Shown here in pieces: positions 17,992-27,466 of a stretch of 64,000 nucleotides of DNA. The DNA comes from Prevotella histicola JCM 15637 = DNF00424 (GTDB lineage Bacteria > Bacteroidota > Bacteroidia > Bacteroidales > Bacteroidaceae). Each line of letters opens with the position of its first letter. Position 1 is the first letter of the stretch. The stretch is from the NCBI RefSeq assembly GCF_000613925.1, contig NZ_BAJX01000002.1:124001-188000 (forward strand), given 5' to 3'. The notes below the pieces were generated by a model, which worked only from the letters and a program-made list of their open reading frames with translations, had not been told where the DNA came from and searched no databases. Position numbers and translations under genes: made by a program.

Positions 17992-20754
17992 ATGAATAAG
18001 AAGATTATATACTTATGTGCGTGTGCCGTTGCTGGTCTGATGCTCACAACATCGTGTCAGGATAGCCTGGAGACGGATTCTTCCAATTCCAACACACGTT
18101 CTGTGATCATTGATAAGAATGTCTTTGCTGTTAAAGGACGTATCAATGTGAAGCTGACCGAGGCTGCTACACGTGCCATTCCAGCTACTCGCAGTGGGAA
18201 AATAGATATGCAGAGCGTTCCTTCTCCTATGCTTTCGGCAATGAATTATGCTGGTGCTTACAGGATGGAGAGGGTCTTTAAGCCCGCAGGAGTCTATGAA
18301 GCACGCACCAAGGCAGCAGGTCTTGACAGATGGTACACCATATATTTCGATGAGAGTAAGGATGTTTCAGCTGTAATTGAGCACTTTAATAAGGTGAAAG
18401 GGGTAGAGTTTGCAGAGCGAATCTTGCCTATCTCACAGCCAAAAGAGACCTTTGTGCCTTACGAAGGATCAGCTTCTGGCATGCAGACACGGTCGGGGAA
18501 CAGTGCTTTCAATGACCCTCTACTGTCGAAACAATGGCATTATTATAATGATGGGACCATCAGTCCACGCGCTAAAAAGGGTGCTGACTGTAACGTTTTA
18601 CCTGTTTGGGAGAAGTATACAACGGGTAAAAGCAATGTCATTGTAGCCGTTGTAGATGGTGGAATAGACGTTACGCATGAGGATTTGGTCGATAATCTCT
18701 ATGTCAATGAGAAGGAGAAAAACGGGCAACCGGGCGTTGATGACGATGGAAATGGGTTCGTTGACGATGTCAATGGATATAACTTCGTAGAGGCAACAGA
18801 CGTCGTTGGAGGTACCATTGAACCTGATGATGAAGGGCATGGGACCCATGTTGCAGGTACTGTTGCAGCACGAAATAACAACGGAAAGGGCGTATCTGGT
18901 ATCGCTGGTGGTGATGGTTCGACTGGCAGTGGGGTACATCTTATGAGCTGCCAGATATTCCGTAACAAGAACGAACAGGGTGATGCAGCTGCTGCAATCA
19001 AGTATGCTGCGGACAATGGGGCTGTTATTTGCCAGAATTCTTGGGGCTATTCGTCTACAGCTGGCGTCACTGAGATGCCTGAAATGCTGAAGGAAGCAAT
19101 CGATTACTTCATCAAGAACGCTGGATGTGACGCTTCCGGACAACAGAAAGCAGACTCTCCTATGAAGGGAGGAGTGGTGATTTTTGCTGCAGGTAACGAG
19201 AATAAGGACTTCTCAGCATACCCCGCTTGCTACTCAAAGGTGGTATCTGTGGCTGCAATGGCATGGGATTTCAGTAAAGCAAGTTATAGTAATTATGCCA
19301 AATGGGTGACCATTACGGCCCCAGGAGGTGACCAAGACACCTTCGGAACACAAGCAGGTGTGCTCAGTACGGTGCCTAAAAGCAAGGCAGCATCAGGCTA
19401 TGCATACTTCCAAGGGACGTCTATGGCATGTCCACATGTGTCTGGTATTGCTGCACTTATTGCTTCTTACTTTGGTAAACAGGGCTTTACCAATGAGGAA
19501 TTGAAGACCCGTCTGACCACAGCTTACCGTCCTTATAACATCAATGAACTGAATCCTACCTATAAAAACAAGCTGGGTAATGGTTTCATTGATGCTGAAG
19601 CAGCCTTTGAATCAGATACAAAGATTGCCCCAGAGGAGGTTAATTCTCTCAGACTAACACCTGATTTCACAGATATAACAGCAACATGGAGTGTTGTAAA
19701 GGACGAAGATAAGACTGCTACTTTCTATCGTTTGTACATCAGTCAGGATGAGTTGACGACGGAAAACATCAAGAATATGACTTACAAAGAGGTCAATGCA
19801 GTTGGTCATAAGTTAGGTGAAACACTGCATTTCACCTTTGATAACCTCCGAGATGATCAGTCTTATAACATTGCAATAGTGGCTGTTGACCGTTGGGGAA
19901 ACAGTTCTCAACCAGTCATTCAGCACTGTAAAACGAAGCTGAACCATGCTCCTGAGGTCACAGACTTCCCCGAAAAGATTCTTGATGTGCCCACTGATGG
20001 CAAGGAAACATTCAACTTTAAGGTTGCTGACCCTGATGGTCAGGAATGGAGTATGAAGACTAATGGTGAGACAAAGGGTGTATCTTACAGTCTGAACCAC
20101 GGCATTGTGACGGTCAATATAGTCCCAGTCCTTGCTCCAGGAAGCTATACTTGCTCGTTTATATTCACTGATGACTTAGGTGCAGTTACTGTTAAGACAC
20201 TCCCTTTCCGTATTCTTAAGTATGTTCCACCGACATTAGAGACACCATTTGATAACTATATCATTGGTTTGGATGAGGGTTCTGTAAGTCTTTCTCTGAA
20301 CAATCACTACACACACAGTGGTAACAAGCAGCTTACATACAAGGCAAATGTTATGAATAACGGTATCGCTGACGCTTCAATAAACAATGAAAACCTACAG
20401 TTGAGACCATTGAAGACGGGCGTAACACGTGTTAATATCCTTGCATCAGACGGTCAGCAGACCTCTTCAGAAGGCTCATTCCAGGTAAGAGTAGTCGAGA
20501 AAAAGTCGGCTCCTGTGTATGTTGTATATCCTATTCCAGTACGAAAAGACATTCACATATTGCTCAACCCAGAGGTGAAGCAGGCTGAAATGATCATCAG
20601 TTCCACTGTAGGAGAACGCTTGAAGCAGACAGAAGTGACACCTGACAAGGACCATGTAGCCACAATGGACCTGTCAACTCTGCATCCAGGGACCTACAAA
20701 CTCACCGTTCATACAAGCAAAGGAAAGCACACACAGATGTTTATTAAACGATAA
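17992..20754 (+). CDS. Subtilisin-family (S8) serine protease with T9SS-type C-terminal sorting domain
   Basis: 920 residues. The N-terminal signal ends in a lipobox-like TTSC (Cys22), followed by a propeptide (about 23-190). In the S8 catalytic domain the triad is Asp222 (AVVDGGID), His283 (EGHGTHVAG) and Ser477 (QGTSMACPHVSG); the oxyanion Asn is in CQNSWGY. A fibronectin-III-like domain (about 555-640) and Ig-like strands follow. The last 80 residues (VYPIPVRKDIHI, then TMDLSTLHPGTYKLTV and FIKR) match the type A C-terminal domain that sends proteins through the type IX secretion system to the cell surface. The combination of a lipobox and a T9SS signal is unusual. Likely a surface protease; substrate unknown. 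The next gene starts 6 bp after the stop. Confidence 0.92.
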   Translation: MNKKIIYLCACAVAGLMLTTSCQDSLETDSSNSNTRSVIIDKNVFAVKGRINVKLTEAATRAIPATRSGKIDMQSVPSPMLSAMNYAGAYRMERVFKPAGVYEARTKAAGLDRWYTIYFDESKDVSAVIEHFNKVKGVEFAERILPISQPKETFVPYEGSASGMQTRSGNSAFNDPLLSKQWHYYNDGTISPRAKKGADCNVLPVWEKYTTGKSNVIVAVVDGGIDVTHEDLVDNLYVNEKEKNGQPGVDDDGNGFVDDVNGYNFVEATDVVGGTIEPDDEGHGTHVAGTVAARNNNGKGVSGIAGGDGSTGSGVHLMSCQIFRNKNEQGDAAAAIKYAADNGAVICQNSWGYSSTAGVTEMPEMLKEAIDYFIKNAGCDASGQQKADSPMKGGVVIFAAGNENKDFSAYPACYSKVVSVAAMAWDFSKASYSNYAKWVTITAPGGDQDTFGTQAGVLSTVPKSKAASGYAYFQGTSMACPHVSGIAALIASYFGKQGFTNEELKTRLTTAYRPYNINELNPTYKNKLGNGFIDAEAAFESDTKIAPEEVNSLRLTPDFTDITATWSVVKDEDKTATFYRLYISQDELTTENIKNMTYKEVNAVGHKLGETLHFTFDNLRDDQSYNIAIVAVDRWGNSSQPVIQHCKTKLNHAPEVTDFPEKILDVPTDGKETFNFKVADPDGQEWSMKTNGETKGVSYSLNHGIVTVNIVPVLAPGSYTCSFIFTDDLGAVTVKTLPFRILKYVPPTLETPFDNYIIGLDEGSVSLSLNNHYTHSGNKQLTYKANVMNNGIADASINNENLQLRPLKTGVTRVNILASDGQQTSSEGSFQVRVVEKKSAPVYVVYPIPVRKDIHILLNPEVKQAEMIISSTVGERLKQTEVTPDKDHVATMDLSTLHPGTYKLTVHTSKGKHTQMFIKR

Positions 20755-20759
20755 TCACA

Positions 20760-21719
20760 ATGAAAATGAAGATTAAACACATGATGATAACAGCTTTCGC
20801 AGTACTCTTCTGTACTGTGAAGGCTGATGCTCAGGGGCAGAGTTTGCCCATCTTAACGATGAATACTGATGCCCGAACAGCAGCAATGGGCAATGCTTCG
20901 GTAGCTGCTGAAGGGATGTTCCTATACACAAACCCTGCTGCTTTCTTCACGATTGATAAGAAATGGACGGCTGATGTGTCTGCTTCTCTCTTCGAAAAGG
21001 ATGAAGATATAGAGGGAAGATACGGTCTGTACGCTGCAACCATGGGTTATAAACTTGCCAAAAGACATGCTGTCTTTGCAGGATTCAGGTATGCTGGCGG
21101 ATTGAAACTCAAAGGATTCGACATGCTTGGGAACCCAACTAAGGACTATAAGCCCTATGATTGGACCATTGATCTTGGTTATTCTTACCTGATTGGCAAT
21201 GGTTTCTCAGCTTATGCAACGGGGAGTTTCCTCTTCAGTCACCTCTCAAAGAATGCCAATGGAGCAGCATTTACCATCGGAGGAGCCTATCAGAACAATG
21301 AAATCAACGTCTTAAATTGTCCTGCAAAGCTTATGATTGATGCTAAAGTTGCCGACATTGGTCCAAAACTCGACTATGGAAACGGCTATAAGACATCAAT
21401 GCCAACACACATAACAGGCGGTGGAGCACTGACAGTGGATGTGTCTGACAAGCATCAAATAGGCATAGCTGCATCAGCAAGTTACTATTGTGAGGTTGAC
21501 AATCACAGCATGACCATGGCTGGCGCTGGCGCAGAATACACCTATAACAAGATGCTTTCAGTGCGTGCAGGCTATGAATATGGCAATCATGACCTTAGCC
21601 ATTTCACCGTGGGAGCAGGCATTAAGTACCAGGGATTGCGCCTGAATGGCAGCTACATGCTGGGTACAACGGAGGCTAAAAACAGCTATCTTACCGTTGG
21701 GTTAGGCTATGATTTCTAA
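20760..21719 (+). CDS. PorV/PorQ-family outer-membrane beta-barrel protein
   Basis: 319 residues: signal peptide to about residue 25 (VKADAQ), then MNTDARTAAMGNASVAAEG and YTNPAAFF. This N-terminal signature is shared by PorV/PorQ and FadL-like barrels of Bacteroidetes. Alternating amphipathic strands continue to a C-terminal aromatic (LGYDF). In P. gingivalis PorV and PorQ work at the T9SS attachment complex, shuttling substrates for surface modification. Here the gene is 6 bp downstream of a T9SS-type protease, which suggests a dedicated barrel for that protein. It is shorter than PorV (about 390 residues) and closer to PorQ in length. It could be a specialised paralogue rather than the housekeeping component. 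Confidence 0.75.
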   Translation: MKMKIKHMMITAFAVLFCTVKADAQGQSLPILTMNTDARTAAMGNASVAAEGMFLYTNPAAFFTIDKKWTADVSASLFEKDEDIEGRYGLYAATMGYKLAKRHAVFAGFRYAGGLKLKGFDMLGNPTKDYKPYDWTIDLGYSYLIGNGFSAYATGSFLFSHLSKNANGAAFTIGGAYQNNEINVLNCPAKLMIDAKVADIGPKLDYGNGYKTSMPTHITGGGALTVDVSDKHQIGIAASASYYCEVDNHSMTMAGAGAEYTYNKMLSVRAGYEYGNHDLSHFTVGAGIKYQGLRLNGSYMLGTTEAKNSYLTVGLGYDF

Positions 21720-21759
21720 CAGAGAGAACGTTTTTAATAATATCTAAAATAACATATTT

Positions 21760-23325
21760 ATGAAGAAAACTTTATTCTTTATCTGTGCTTTGGCACTGAA
21801 TCTCACTGCTTCAGCACAGATCTTTACTACTCCGAAAGGGAAACTTATCGACAACATGTACCGCAATAGCGACTCATGGGTTAAGAAAGGCTGGACGAGT
21901 ATGGAGCCTGGTAAGTACGAAGGCTTGGCATCTAAGATTGTGGAAGGCGATGACGGATATCTCTATGTATACAATCCGCTCTCTGGATTCAATAGCAATT
22001 CATGGCTGAAACTGGAGAAAGTGGGCGAAGGAAGATACAAGGCTGTCCTGCCACAGATAATCTTTAAGGACAACGATGGTGGTGATGACGATGACGAAGA
22101 AGGTGGAAACACGGAGCGAATCTTCAAACTTAACCGTATGATATCTACTGGAAAAGACCAATATAAGGTTGTTGAAGCCAGCAAAAACTACATGGAATAC
22201 ACCTGGGATGGGAAGACTTTGAAGATGTTAGGTGCTGGTTCGAAGAACGAAATATTAGGAGTTGTCTACGGAGAGGACGAGTGGGAGAGTCGTTATGGTG
22301 ACTGGAATGTGACGATTCAGACCTCTACTGACAAGCTTATTACACCTCCTAACACTGCACAGAACGTACAGTACACGGTTACTTCACGGGAAAACACGTC
22401 GCCACGACTGATAGATGCTGCCGTAGAAGGGAATGATATCTATCTGAAAGGACTCTTTAAGAGTGAGAAACTTGCCAATGTATGGGTGAAAATAACACGT
22501 CAAGGCGACAAGGCTGTGATGCTTTCCAACCAGTATTTGGGCGTGACGAAGGCGACAGATTACATGAGATTTTCAAATGATACATCAGCTTATCACACTT
22601 ATGCAGCCGTCTTCAATGATGCAGCAGCTGCCACTAACGAACTGGAATTCAGTGTGAATGCAGCCACGGGAGTGCTTACCGCCAATAATATCCTTAAGAT
22701 AATGTTTGGTAAAAGCAGTGCTACGAACATGCCAATGGTTGACCTTGAGAGCTATGAAGAGCTTGTTCTGACTCCTTATCAGGCTGTTGCAGGCAAGCCA
22801 GAGACACCGAAACTGCATTATTGCTCAGCTGCTGACAGCTATGATTACACACAAAAGATAACCACTTTGGCGTTTTACGTAAAGAATGTAAGTGTGGATG
22901 GCAAATATCTCAACCCTGAAAAGATGTATTATAACATATATCTCAACGACAGTAAGACGCCATTTACCTTTGAGAAGTCAAGATATTACTATCTTGAAAA
23001 GGACATCACCGACATCCCATTCAACTACTCTGACAAGAAGAATGACGACATAAAGAAGAGTGATGATCAGCGTATCCTGCACTTCTATGACCCGAACATT
23101 GAGAATGTTACCGTCATAATGGTTTATGAAGAGGGGGGAAAGAAGTATCTCAGTGCACCGATGAGCACCGTAGTTGTCACTGACGGAATAGAGAATATCA
23201 CGGCGAATGATGCTTCAAAAGAGAGCTATTTCACCGTTGATGGGCGCAGACTGCAACACTTACAGAAAGGTTTGAACATCGTAAAACGGGCTGACGGAAC
23301 AACGAAGAAGGTCCTTGTAAAGTAA
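21760..23325 (+). CDS. Secreted protein of unknown function with Prevotella-type C-terminal tail
   Basis: 521 residues, signal peptide [21 protein letters not shown] recognise no catalytic domain. There is an acidic low-complexity loop ([11 protein letters not shown], about 108-118). The C-terminus reads [15 protein letters not shown], then [17 protein letters not shown]. Tails of this YFTxDGRRxxxPxKGxxIx form are common at the ends of exported Prevotella/Bacteroides proteins and may be a short sorting or anchoring signal. Last gene of the operon, 40 bp after the PorV-like gene. The product is probably surface or periplasmic and works with the protease; this is context inference only. Confidence 0.75.
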   Translation: MKKTLFFICALALNLTASAQIFTTPKGKLIDNMYRNSDSWVKKGWTSMEPGKYEGLASKIVEGDDGYLYVYNPLSGFNSNSWLKLEKVGEGRYKAVLPQIIFKDNDGGDDDDEEGGNTERIFKLNRMISTGKDQYKVVEASKNYMEYTWDGKTLKMLGAGSKNEILGVVYGEDEWESRYGDWNVTIQTSTDKLITPPNTAQNVQYTVTSRENTSPRLIDAAVEGNDIYLKGLFKSEKLANVWVKITRQGDKAVMLSNQYLGVTKATDYMRFSNDTSAYHTYAAVFNDAAAATNELEFSVNAATGVLTANNILKIMFGKSSATNMPMVDLESYEELVLTPYQAVAGKPETPKLHYCSAADSYDYTQKITTLAFYVKNVSVDGKYLNPEKMYYNIYLNDSKTPFTFEKSRYYYLEKDITDIPFNYSDKKNDDIKKSDDQRILHFYDPNIENVTVIMVYEEGGKKYLSAPMSTVVVTDGIENITANDASKESYFTVDGRRLQHLQKGLNIVKRADGTTKKVLVK

Positions 23326-23379
23326 GCAACATCTGATTAAAAATGCCAATAAGCCACGTGTCATTCCTTATTTTTGTTG

Positions 23380-23387
23380 TATCTTTG
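23380..23387 (+). promoter_or_regulatory. -7 element TATCTTTG immediately before trmB (predicted leaderless)
   Basis: A perfect TAnnTTTG ends only five bases before the trmB ATG at 23393. Transcription from this element would begin at or within a few bases of the start codon, giving a leaderless mRNA unless another promoter serves the gene. Confidence 0.6.
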
Positions 23388-23392
23388 CACGT

Positions 23393-24190
23393 ATGAGTAA
23401 AGGTAAGTTACAGAAATTTGCGGAAATGGAGACGTTTAAGAACGTCTTTCAGTACCCATTCAGCGTGATCAGCGACACACCTTTCGACATGAAAGGTCAC
23501 TGGAGAGAGCAATATTTCCACAATGATAACCCCATTGTTCTTGAATTGGGCTGTGGAAAGGGTGAGTATACCGTAGGATTGGCACGTGTTTATCCTGACA
23601 TCAACTTCATCGGAGTTGACATCAAAGGGGCGAGAATATACACTGGTGCCAAGCAGGCATTGGAAGAAGGACTGGAGAACGTTGCTTTTCTGCGCACGAG
23701 TATTGAGATTATTGACCGCTTTTTCGGCGAAAACGAGGTGCAGGAGATATGGCTTACCTTCTCTGACCCACAGATGAAGAATGTGCATAAGCGCCTTACT
23801 TCAACCTTCTTCATGGAGCGTTACAGAAGATTCCTGGTTGATGGAGGTATCGTTCATCTGAAAACTGATTCCAATTTCCTTTTCACTTACACCACATATA
23901 TGGTTGATGTGAACCATCTGCCAGTGCTTTTCCGCACGGAAGACCTCTATGGTAACGAGCTGACAGAGCAGGGTAGGGCTGACAATCAGATGGATGATAA
24001 GACGCACGAGATACTTGGTATTCATACTTACTATGAGAACCAATGGATTGAACGCGGACTGAACATCAAGTACATGAAGTTCCGTTTGCCTGCTGAAGGG
24101 GCACTTGTGGAACCAGATGTAGAGATAGAACTGGATGATTATCGGTCCTATAAACGACCAAAACGTAGTGGTTTGGCAACCAGTAAATAA
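23393..24190 (+). CDS. trmB: tRNA (guanine-N7-)-methyltransferase
   Basis: 265 residues. TrmB makes m7G46 in the variable loop of tRNA using S-adenosylmethionine. Visible are the SAM-binding segment [15 protein letters not shown] (about 50-64), [10 protein letters not shown] and the substrate-site variant [16 protein letters not shown] in place of the usual FPDPWPKxRH. The N-terminus [19 protein letters not shown] matches how Bacteroidetes TrmB proteins begin, so the first ATG is kept even though the -7 element is almost adjacent. The C-terminal 30 residues are a charged extension. Confidence 0.92.
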   Translation: MSKGKLQKFAEMETFKNVFQYPFSVISDTPFDMKGHWREQYFHNDNPIVLELGCGKGEYTVGLARVYPDINFIGVDIKGARIYTGAKQALEEGLENVAFLRTSIEIIDRFFGENEVQEIWLTFSDPQMKNVHKRLTSTFFMERYRRFLVDGGIVHLKTDSNFLFTYTTYMVDVNHLPVLFRTEDLYGNELTEQGRADNQMDDKTHEILGIHTYYENQWIERGLNIKYMKFRLPAEGALVEPDVEIELDDYRSYKRPKRSGLATSK

Positions 24191-24225
24191 ACTACTGGTG
24201 TCAAAGTATTTCACTATTGGATTTT

Positions 24226-24440
24226 AAAAGGGCGTCTTTTGCAATGTAAAAGACGCCCTTTTGCATGGTAAAAGATGCCCTTTTACAACGCAAAAGGTGC
24301 CCTTTTAGATCGTAAAAGGGCACCTTTTATTTTGCTTTTTGTAATCGTTTGATTACGTGATAGTTACAAAGTAGGAAACAAGACGTTTTCTCTTGTTTTT
24401 GAAGTGATATGCTTTGAACATTTGTAAGGTCTTTTCAAAG
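24226..24440 (+). repeat. Composite 22-bp-period intergenic repeat, copy 3 (head to tail on +)
   Basis: Cores at 24226, 24248, 24270, 24292 and 24314, all 15 bp, with 7-nt separators gcaatgt, gcatggt, acaacgc and agatcgt. Orientations R F F F R. The tail has TTTGTAATC at about 24338, ATAGTTACAAAG at about 24361 and TTTGTAAGGTCTTTTC near 24421. It lies between the convergent trmB and msrBA genes; the terminal F-R pair at 24296-24324 would act as a good hairpin-plus-T-run terminator in both directions. Confidence 0.9.
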
Positions 24441-24470
24441 CTGTCAATCAATTGCTTTTTCGTCTGCAGA

Positions 24471-25583
24471 TTACTTCTTCTCTCTTGCCTTACGAGCATA
24501 CTCGAAGAGTGCTTGGGGCAGATGGCAGTAGCCTGTTGGGTGTTTGTCGAGATAGTCCTGATGGTAGTCTTCTGCCTTATAGAAGTTCTTCAACGGCTCC
24601 ATCTCTACTGCAAGTCTGCCCTTAGTGGCTTTCTCTTCCTCGGCAAACACCTGCTTGATGACGGGAAGATCAGCTGGATCAGTGTAATAAACACCCGTAC
24701 GATACTGCGTCCCACGGTCGTTTCCTTGCTGATTCACACTTGTTGGGTCGATTGATTTGAAGTAAAGTTCAAGCAAAAACTTCAGACTTATCACCTTCGG
24801 ATCATACGTTATGCGCACGGCTTCAGCAAACTCTGTCCTGTCAGTGCACACCTCTTCATACGTTGGATTCTTGATAACACCGTTGGCGTAACCCACTTCT
24901 GTTGCCGTAACGCCATGTATTTGTTTCAGATAATGCTCTGTTCCCCAGAAACATCCACCTGCTACATAGATTTCTTTCATAGGTCTTAATAGTTTAATAT
25001 ACTCCCCGTAACCCTCCTTTTTCATGTCTTCAATAGGGATAAAGCGCAGGGAAGCACTGTTGATACAATATCGTTTACCACCCGTTTCGGCTGGTCCGTC
25101 GTCAAAGACATGGCCAAGATGGGCATTACCCGTGCTGCTTCTGACCTCGGTTCGCACCATTCCATGAGAACGATCGGTGTGATTGGTAACTAAACTCGGG
25201 GCGATAGGCTTTGAGAAAGCTGGCCATCCACAGCCTGAATCATACTTATCTGTTGATGAGAAGAGCGGCTCTCCCGTTGTGATATCAACATATATACCCT
25301 CCCGGAACTCATGGTCGTAAGCGTTGTTGAACGGTCGTTCCGTGGCAGCATGCTGTGTTACGGCATACTGTTCGGGTGTAAGCAACTTGCGGAGAGTGGC
25401 ATCACTGGGTTTGGAATAATGCTTCTTGGGCAATGTTACGGAATCATTTTGTTGCATAATGGTTCTTGTTTTATTGGTACAAGCCGTCATTCCCGACATC
25501 AGAATGCTGCAGCCCGCAGCCTGAACGATGAAGGAAAAAACAAGCGTACATAGGATTGAGAACAAGTTTCGCATTGGTTTCAT
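24471..25583 (-). CDS. Exported bifunctional methionine sulfoxide reductase MsrB-MsrA
   Basis: 370 residues from the ATG at 25583; the open frame extends upstream to 25820 but across the trxB terminator, so that start is rejected. The signal peptide has a lipobox-like QAAGC. The MsrB domain (about 55-185) has [28 protein letters not shown] and catalytic [11 protein letters not shown]. The two CxxC zinc pairs of zinc-type MsrB are absent. The MsrA domain (about 200-365) has catalytic GGCFWG and the tail [15 protein letters not shown]. Together they repair both sulfoxide epimers of methionine. Export suggests protection of envelope proteins. It lies just downstream of trxB, which supplies reducing power in the cytoplasm. 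Confidence 0.92.
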   Translation of the reverse strand: MKPMRNLFSILCTLVFSFIVQAAGCSILMSGMTACTNKTRTIMQQNDSVTLPKKHYSKPSDATLRKLLTPEQYAVTQHAATERPFNNAYDHEFREGIYVDITTGEPLFSSTDKYDSGCGWPAFSKPIAPSLVTNHTDRSHGMVRTEVRSSTGNAHLGHVFDDGPAETGGKRYCINSASLRFIPIEDMKKEGYGEYIKLLRPMKEIYVAGGCFWGTEHYLKQIHGVTATEVGYANGVIKNPTYEEVCTDRTEFAEAVRITYDPKVISLKFLLELYFKSIDPTSVNQQGNDRGTQYRTGVYYTDPADLPVIKQVFAEEEKATKGRLAVEMEPLKNFYKAEDYHQDYLDKHPTGYCHLPQALFEYARKAREKK

Positions 25584-25653
25584 CTGATTATATTTAGTCT
25601 TGAATGGTCTGACGGGTGGTGTCCCTTCAGAGAAAATGGTCTCTATTTGATAT

Positions 25654-25695
25654 AAAAAGTCCCGTTTCTCTTCTGTAAAAAGAGGAAACGGGACT
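25654..25695 (-). terminator. Intrinsic terminator of trxB
   Basis: Arms AGTCCCGTTTCTC (25658-25670) and GAGGAAACGGGACT (25682-25695) form a stem of about 13 bp with one bulge. It is followed on the minus strand by TTTTTATAT, and sits 7 bp beyond the trxB stop, separating trxB from msrBA. Confidence 0.8.
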
Positions 25696-25701
25696 GTTAT
25701 T

Positions 25702-26634
25702 TTATTGTTTCTGGAGGAATCGATCCACCTCAATGGCAGCCATAGCACCCGTTGCTGCAGCCACAACACCTTGTCTATAGGTTGGGTCGGCAACGTCTCC
25801 TGCTGCGTAAACACCCTCAATATTGGTGGCAGTTGACTTTGGTTTCGTCACGATAAACCCATGATCGTCCATCTCAAGTTGCCCTTTGAAGAGGTCAGTG
25901 TTAGGAGTATGACCGATAGCAAGGAAGAAACCGTCGATTGCAATGTCGAACTTCTCTTCGTTAGGTTCGCCCTTGAAACGTACGAGATGTGCTCCTTGAA
26001 CACCGTCATCACCGAAGAGTCCAACGGTATTGGTGTTATATAGAATCTCAATATTCTCTTTTTCAGTAACACGTTTACGCATGATCTCAGCTGCACGGAG
26101 CTGTGGTTTGCGCACAATCATGTACACTTTCTTAGCCAAACCAGACAGATACATTGCCTCTTCACAGGCAGTATCGCCTCCACCAACTACTGCTACGGTG
26201 CGCTTACGATAGAAGAATCCGTCGCAGGTAGCACATGCACTGACACCTTGACCACGGTATTTCTCCTCGTCAGGAAGGCCCAGATACTTGGCACTGGCAC
26301 CTGTTGCGATGATGAGAGTGTCAGCTTCTATCTGGTTACCACGCTCATCTTCAACGTGGAAAGGACGACTACTAAGGTCTGCTTTTACGATAGAACCATC
26401 GCGAACGTCGGCTCCATACGTCTCAGCTTGCTGCTTCATCTCCATCATTAGTTGGTTAGCATCAATGCCATCATGGAATCCTGGGAAGTTTTCAACGATG
26501 GTTGTGGTAGTCAACTGGCCTCCCGGCTGTAGTCCAGAGTAAAGAACTGGCTGCAGATTCGCTCTTCCTGCATAGATAGCAGCAGTATAACCGGCTGGTC
26601 CACTACCAATTATAAGGGTCTTAACTTTTTCCAT
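25702..26634 (-). CDS. trxB: Thioredoxin-disulfide reductase
   Basis: 310 residues, the usual TrxB length. FAD-binding [16 protein letters not shown] (about 10-25), NADPH-binding [12 protein letters not shown] (about 150), the redox pair CATCDGFF (about 133-140) and the C-terminal FAD motif [15 protein letters not shown]. It passes electrons from NADPH to thioredoxin. A near-consensus -7 element (TACTTTCG, 26665-26672) lies upstream. Confidence 0.96.
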   Translation of the reverse strand: MEKVKTLIIGSGPAGYTAAIYAGRANLQPVLYSGLQPGGQLTTTTIVENFPGFHDGIDANQLMMEMKQQAETYGADVRDGSIVKADLSSRPFHVEDERGNQIEADTLIIATGASAKYLGLPDEEKYRGQGVSACATCDGFFYRKRTVAVVGGGDTACEEAMYLSGLAKKVYMIVRKPQLRAAEIMRKRVTEKENIEILYNTNTVGLFGDDGVQGAHLVRFKGEPNEEKFDIAIDGFFLAIGHTPNTDLFKGQLEMDDHGFIVTKPKSTATNIEGVYAAGDVADPTYRQGVVAAATGAMAAIEVDRFLQKQ

Positions 26635-26769
26635 TGTAATATCTAAATGTTATCTGTCGCCCAACGAAAGTAAGTATGTCAGGCGCAATTAATACTTTCT
26701 TTACTATTTAATCTATCAATTATCATGCCAAAATAAACGCACACGATGAATCCAATTTCCTCCCTTTTC

Positions 26770-27390
26770 TTATTCCATTGGGAACAAACCGAAGAGTCGA
26801 TCATCAATCATATCGGTGACTTTCTTGAAGTCTTGAGGGTTGCATTGGAAGTCTGTTGTGTCACCATCTACTATCATCAAGTGCCCTTTATAGGTCTTTA
26901 TCCAGTCCTCATAACGCTGGTTCAGACCGCGAAGGTAGTCTATCCGCATTGTTTGTTCGTACTCTCTGCCTCGTTGTTGTATGTGATCAATGAGGTGAGG
27001 GATGGAACATCTGATGTAAATGAGCAAGTCTGGGAGCTTCACCAACGACATCATGAGTTCGAAAAGGTCGGAGTAATTATTGAAATCACGCTCAGACATG
27101 AGCCCCATGTCATGCAGATTAGGGGCGAAGATACGTGCATCTTCAAAGATAGTACGGTCCTGTATGATTGTATCCTGTGACCTTGAGATGTCTACAACAT
27201 CACGAAATCGCTTGTTAAGGAAGTATATCTGGAGATTGAACGACCATCGTTTCATGTCGTTATAGTAATCTTCCAGGTATGGATTGTCGTCAACAGGCTC
27301 GAAATGAGCCTTCCATCCGTAACGTTTAGCGAGCATTTTGGTGAGTGTTGTCTTACCTGCTCCGATGTTACCTGCTATTGCAATATGCAT
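26770..27390 (-). CDS. Deoxynucleoside kinase, copy 2 of a tandem pair
   Basis: 206 residues. P-loop GNIGAGKTTLTKML (about 7-20), a DRTIFEDARIF segment at the DRS/ERS position (about 97), and the lid arginines RGREYEQTMR. The family comprises deoxyadenosine, deoxyguanosine and deoxycytidine kinases of the dNK/dAK-dGK type, salvaging deoxynucleosides to monophosphates in the cytoplasm. It lies 76 bp downstream of a paralogue with which it shares almost every motif. The specificity of each copy cannot be read from sequence. Confidence 0.88.
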   Translation of the reverse strand: MHIAIAGNIGAGKTTLTKMLAKRYGWKAHFEPVDDNPYLEDYYNDMKRWSFNLQIYFLNKRFRDVVDISRSQDTIIQDRTIFEDARIFAPNLHDMGLMSERDFNNYSDLFELMMSLVKLPDLLIYIRCSIPHLIDHIQQRGREYEQTMRIDYLRGLNQRYEDWIKTYKGHLMIVDGDTTDFQCNPQDFKKVTDMIDDRLFGLFPME

Positions 27391-27466
27391 ATTCTCTTAT
27401 GATAGAAGTATTTATTGAATGTTTATTTGAATGTAATCGCTTTTGTTTCTTTCAGTAATATGCCCT

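Noticed and set aside
25583..25820. N-terminal extension of MsrBA to 25820
   Set aside because: It would cross the trxB terminator (25654-25695) and overlap the 3' end of trxB; residues before the ATG at 25583 are not MsrB-like and the signal peptide starts at 25583.
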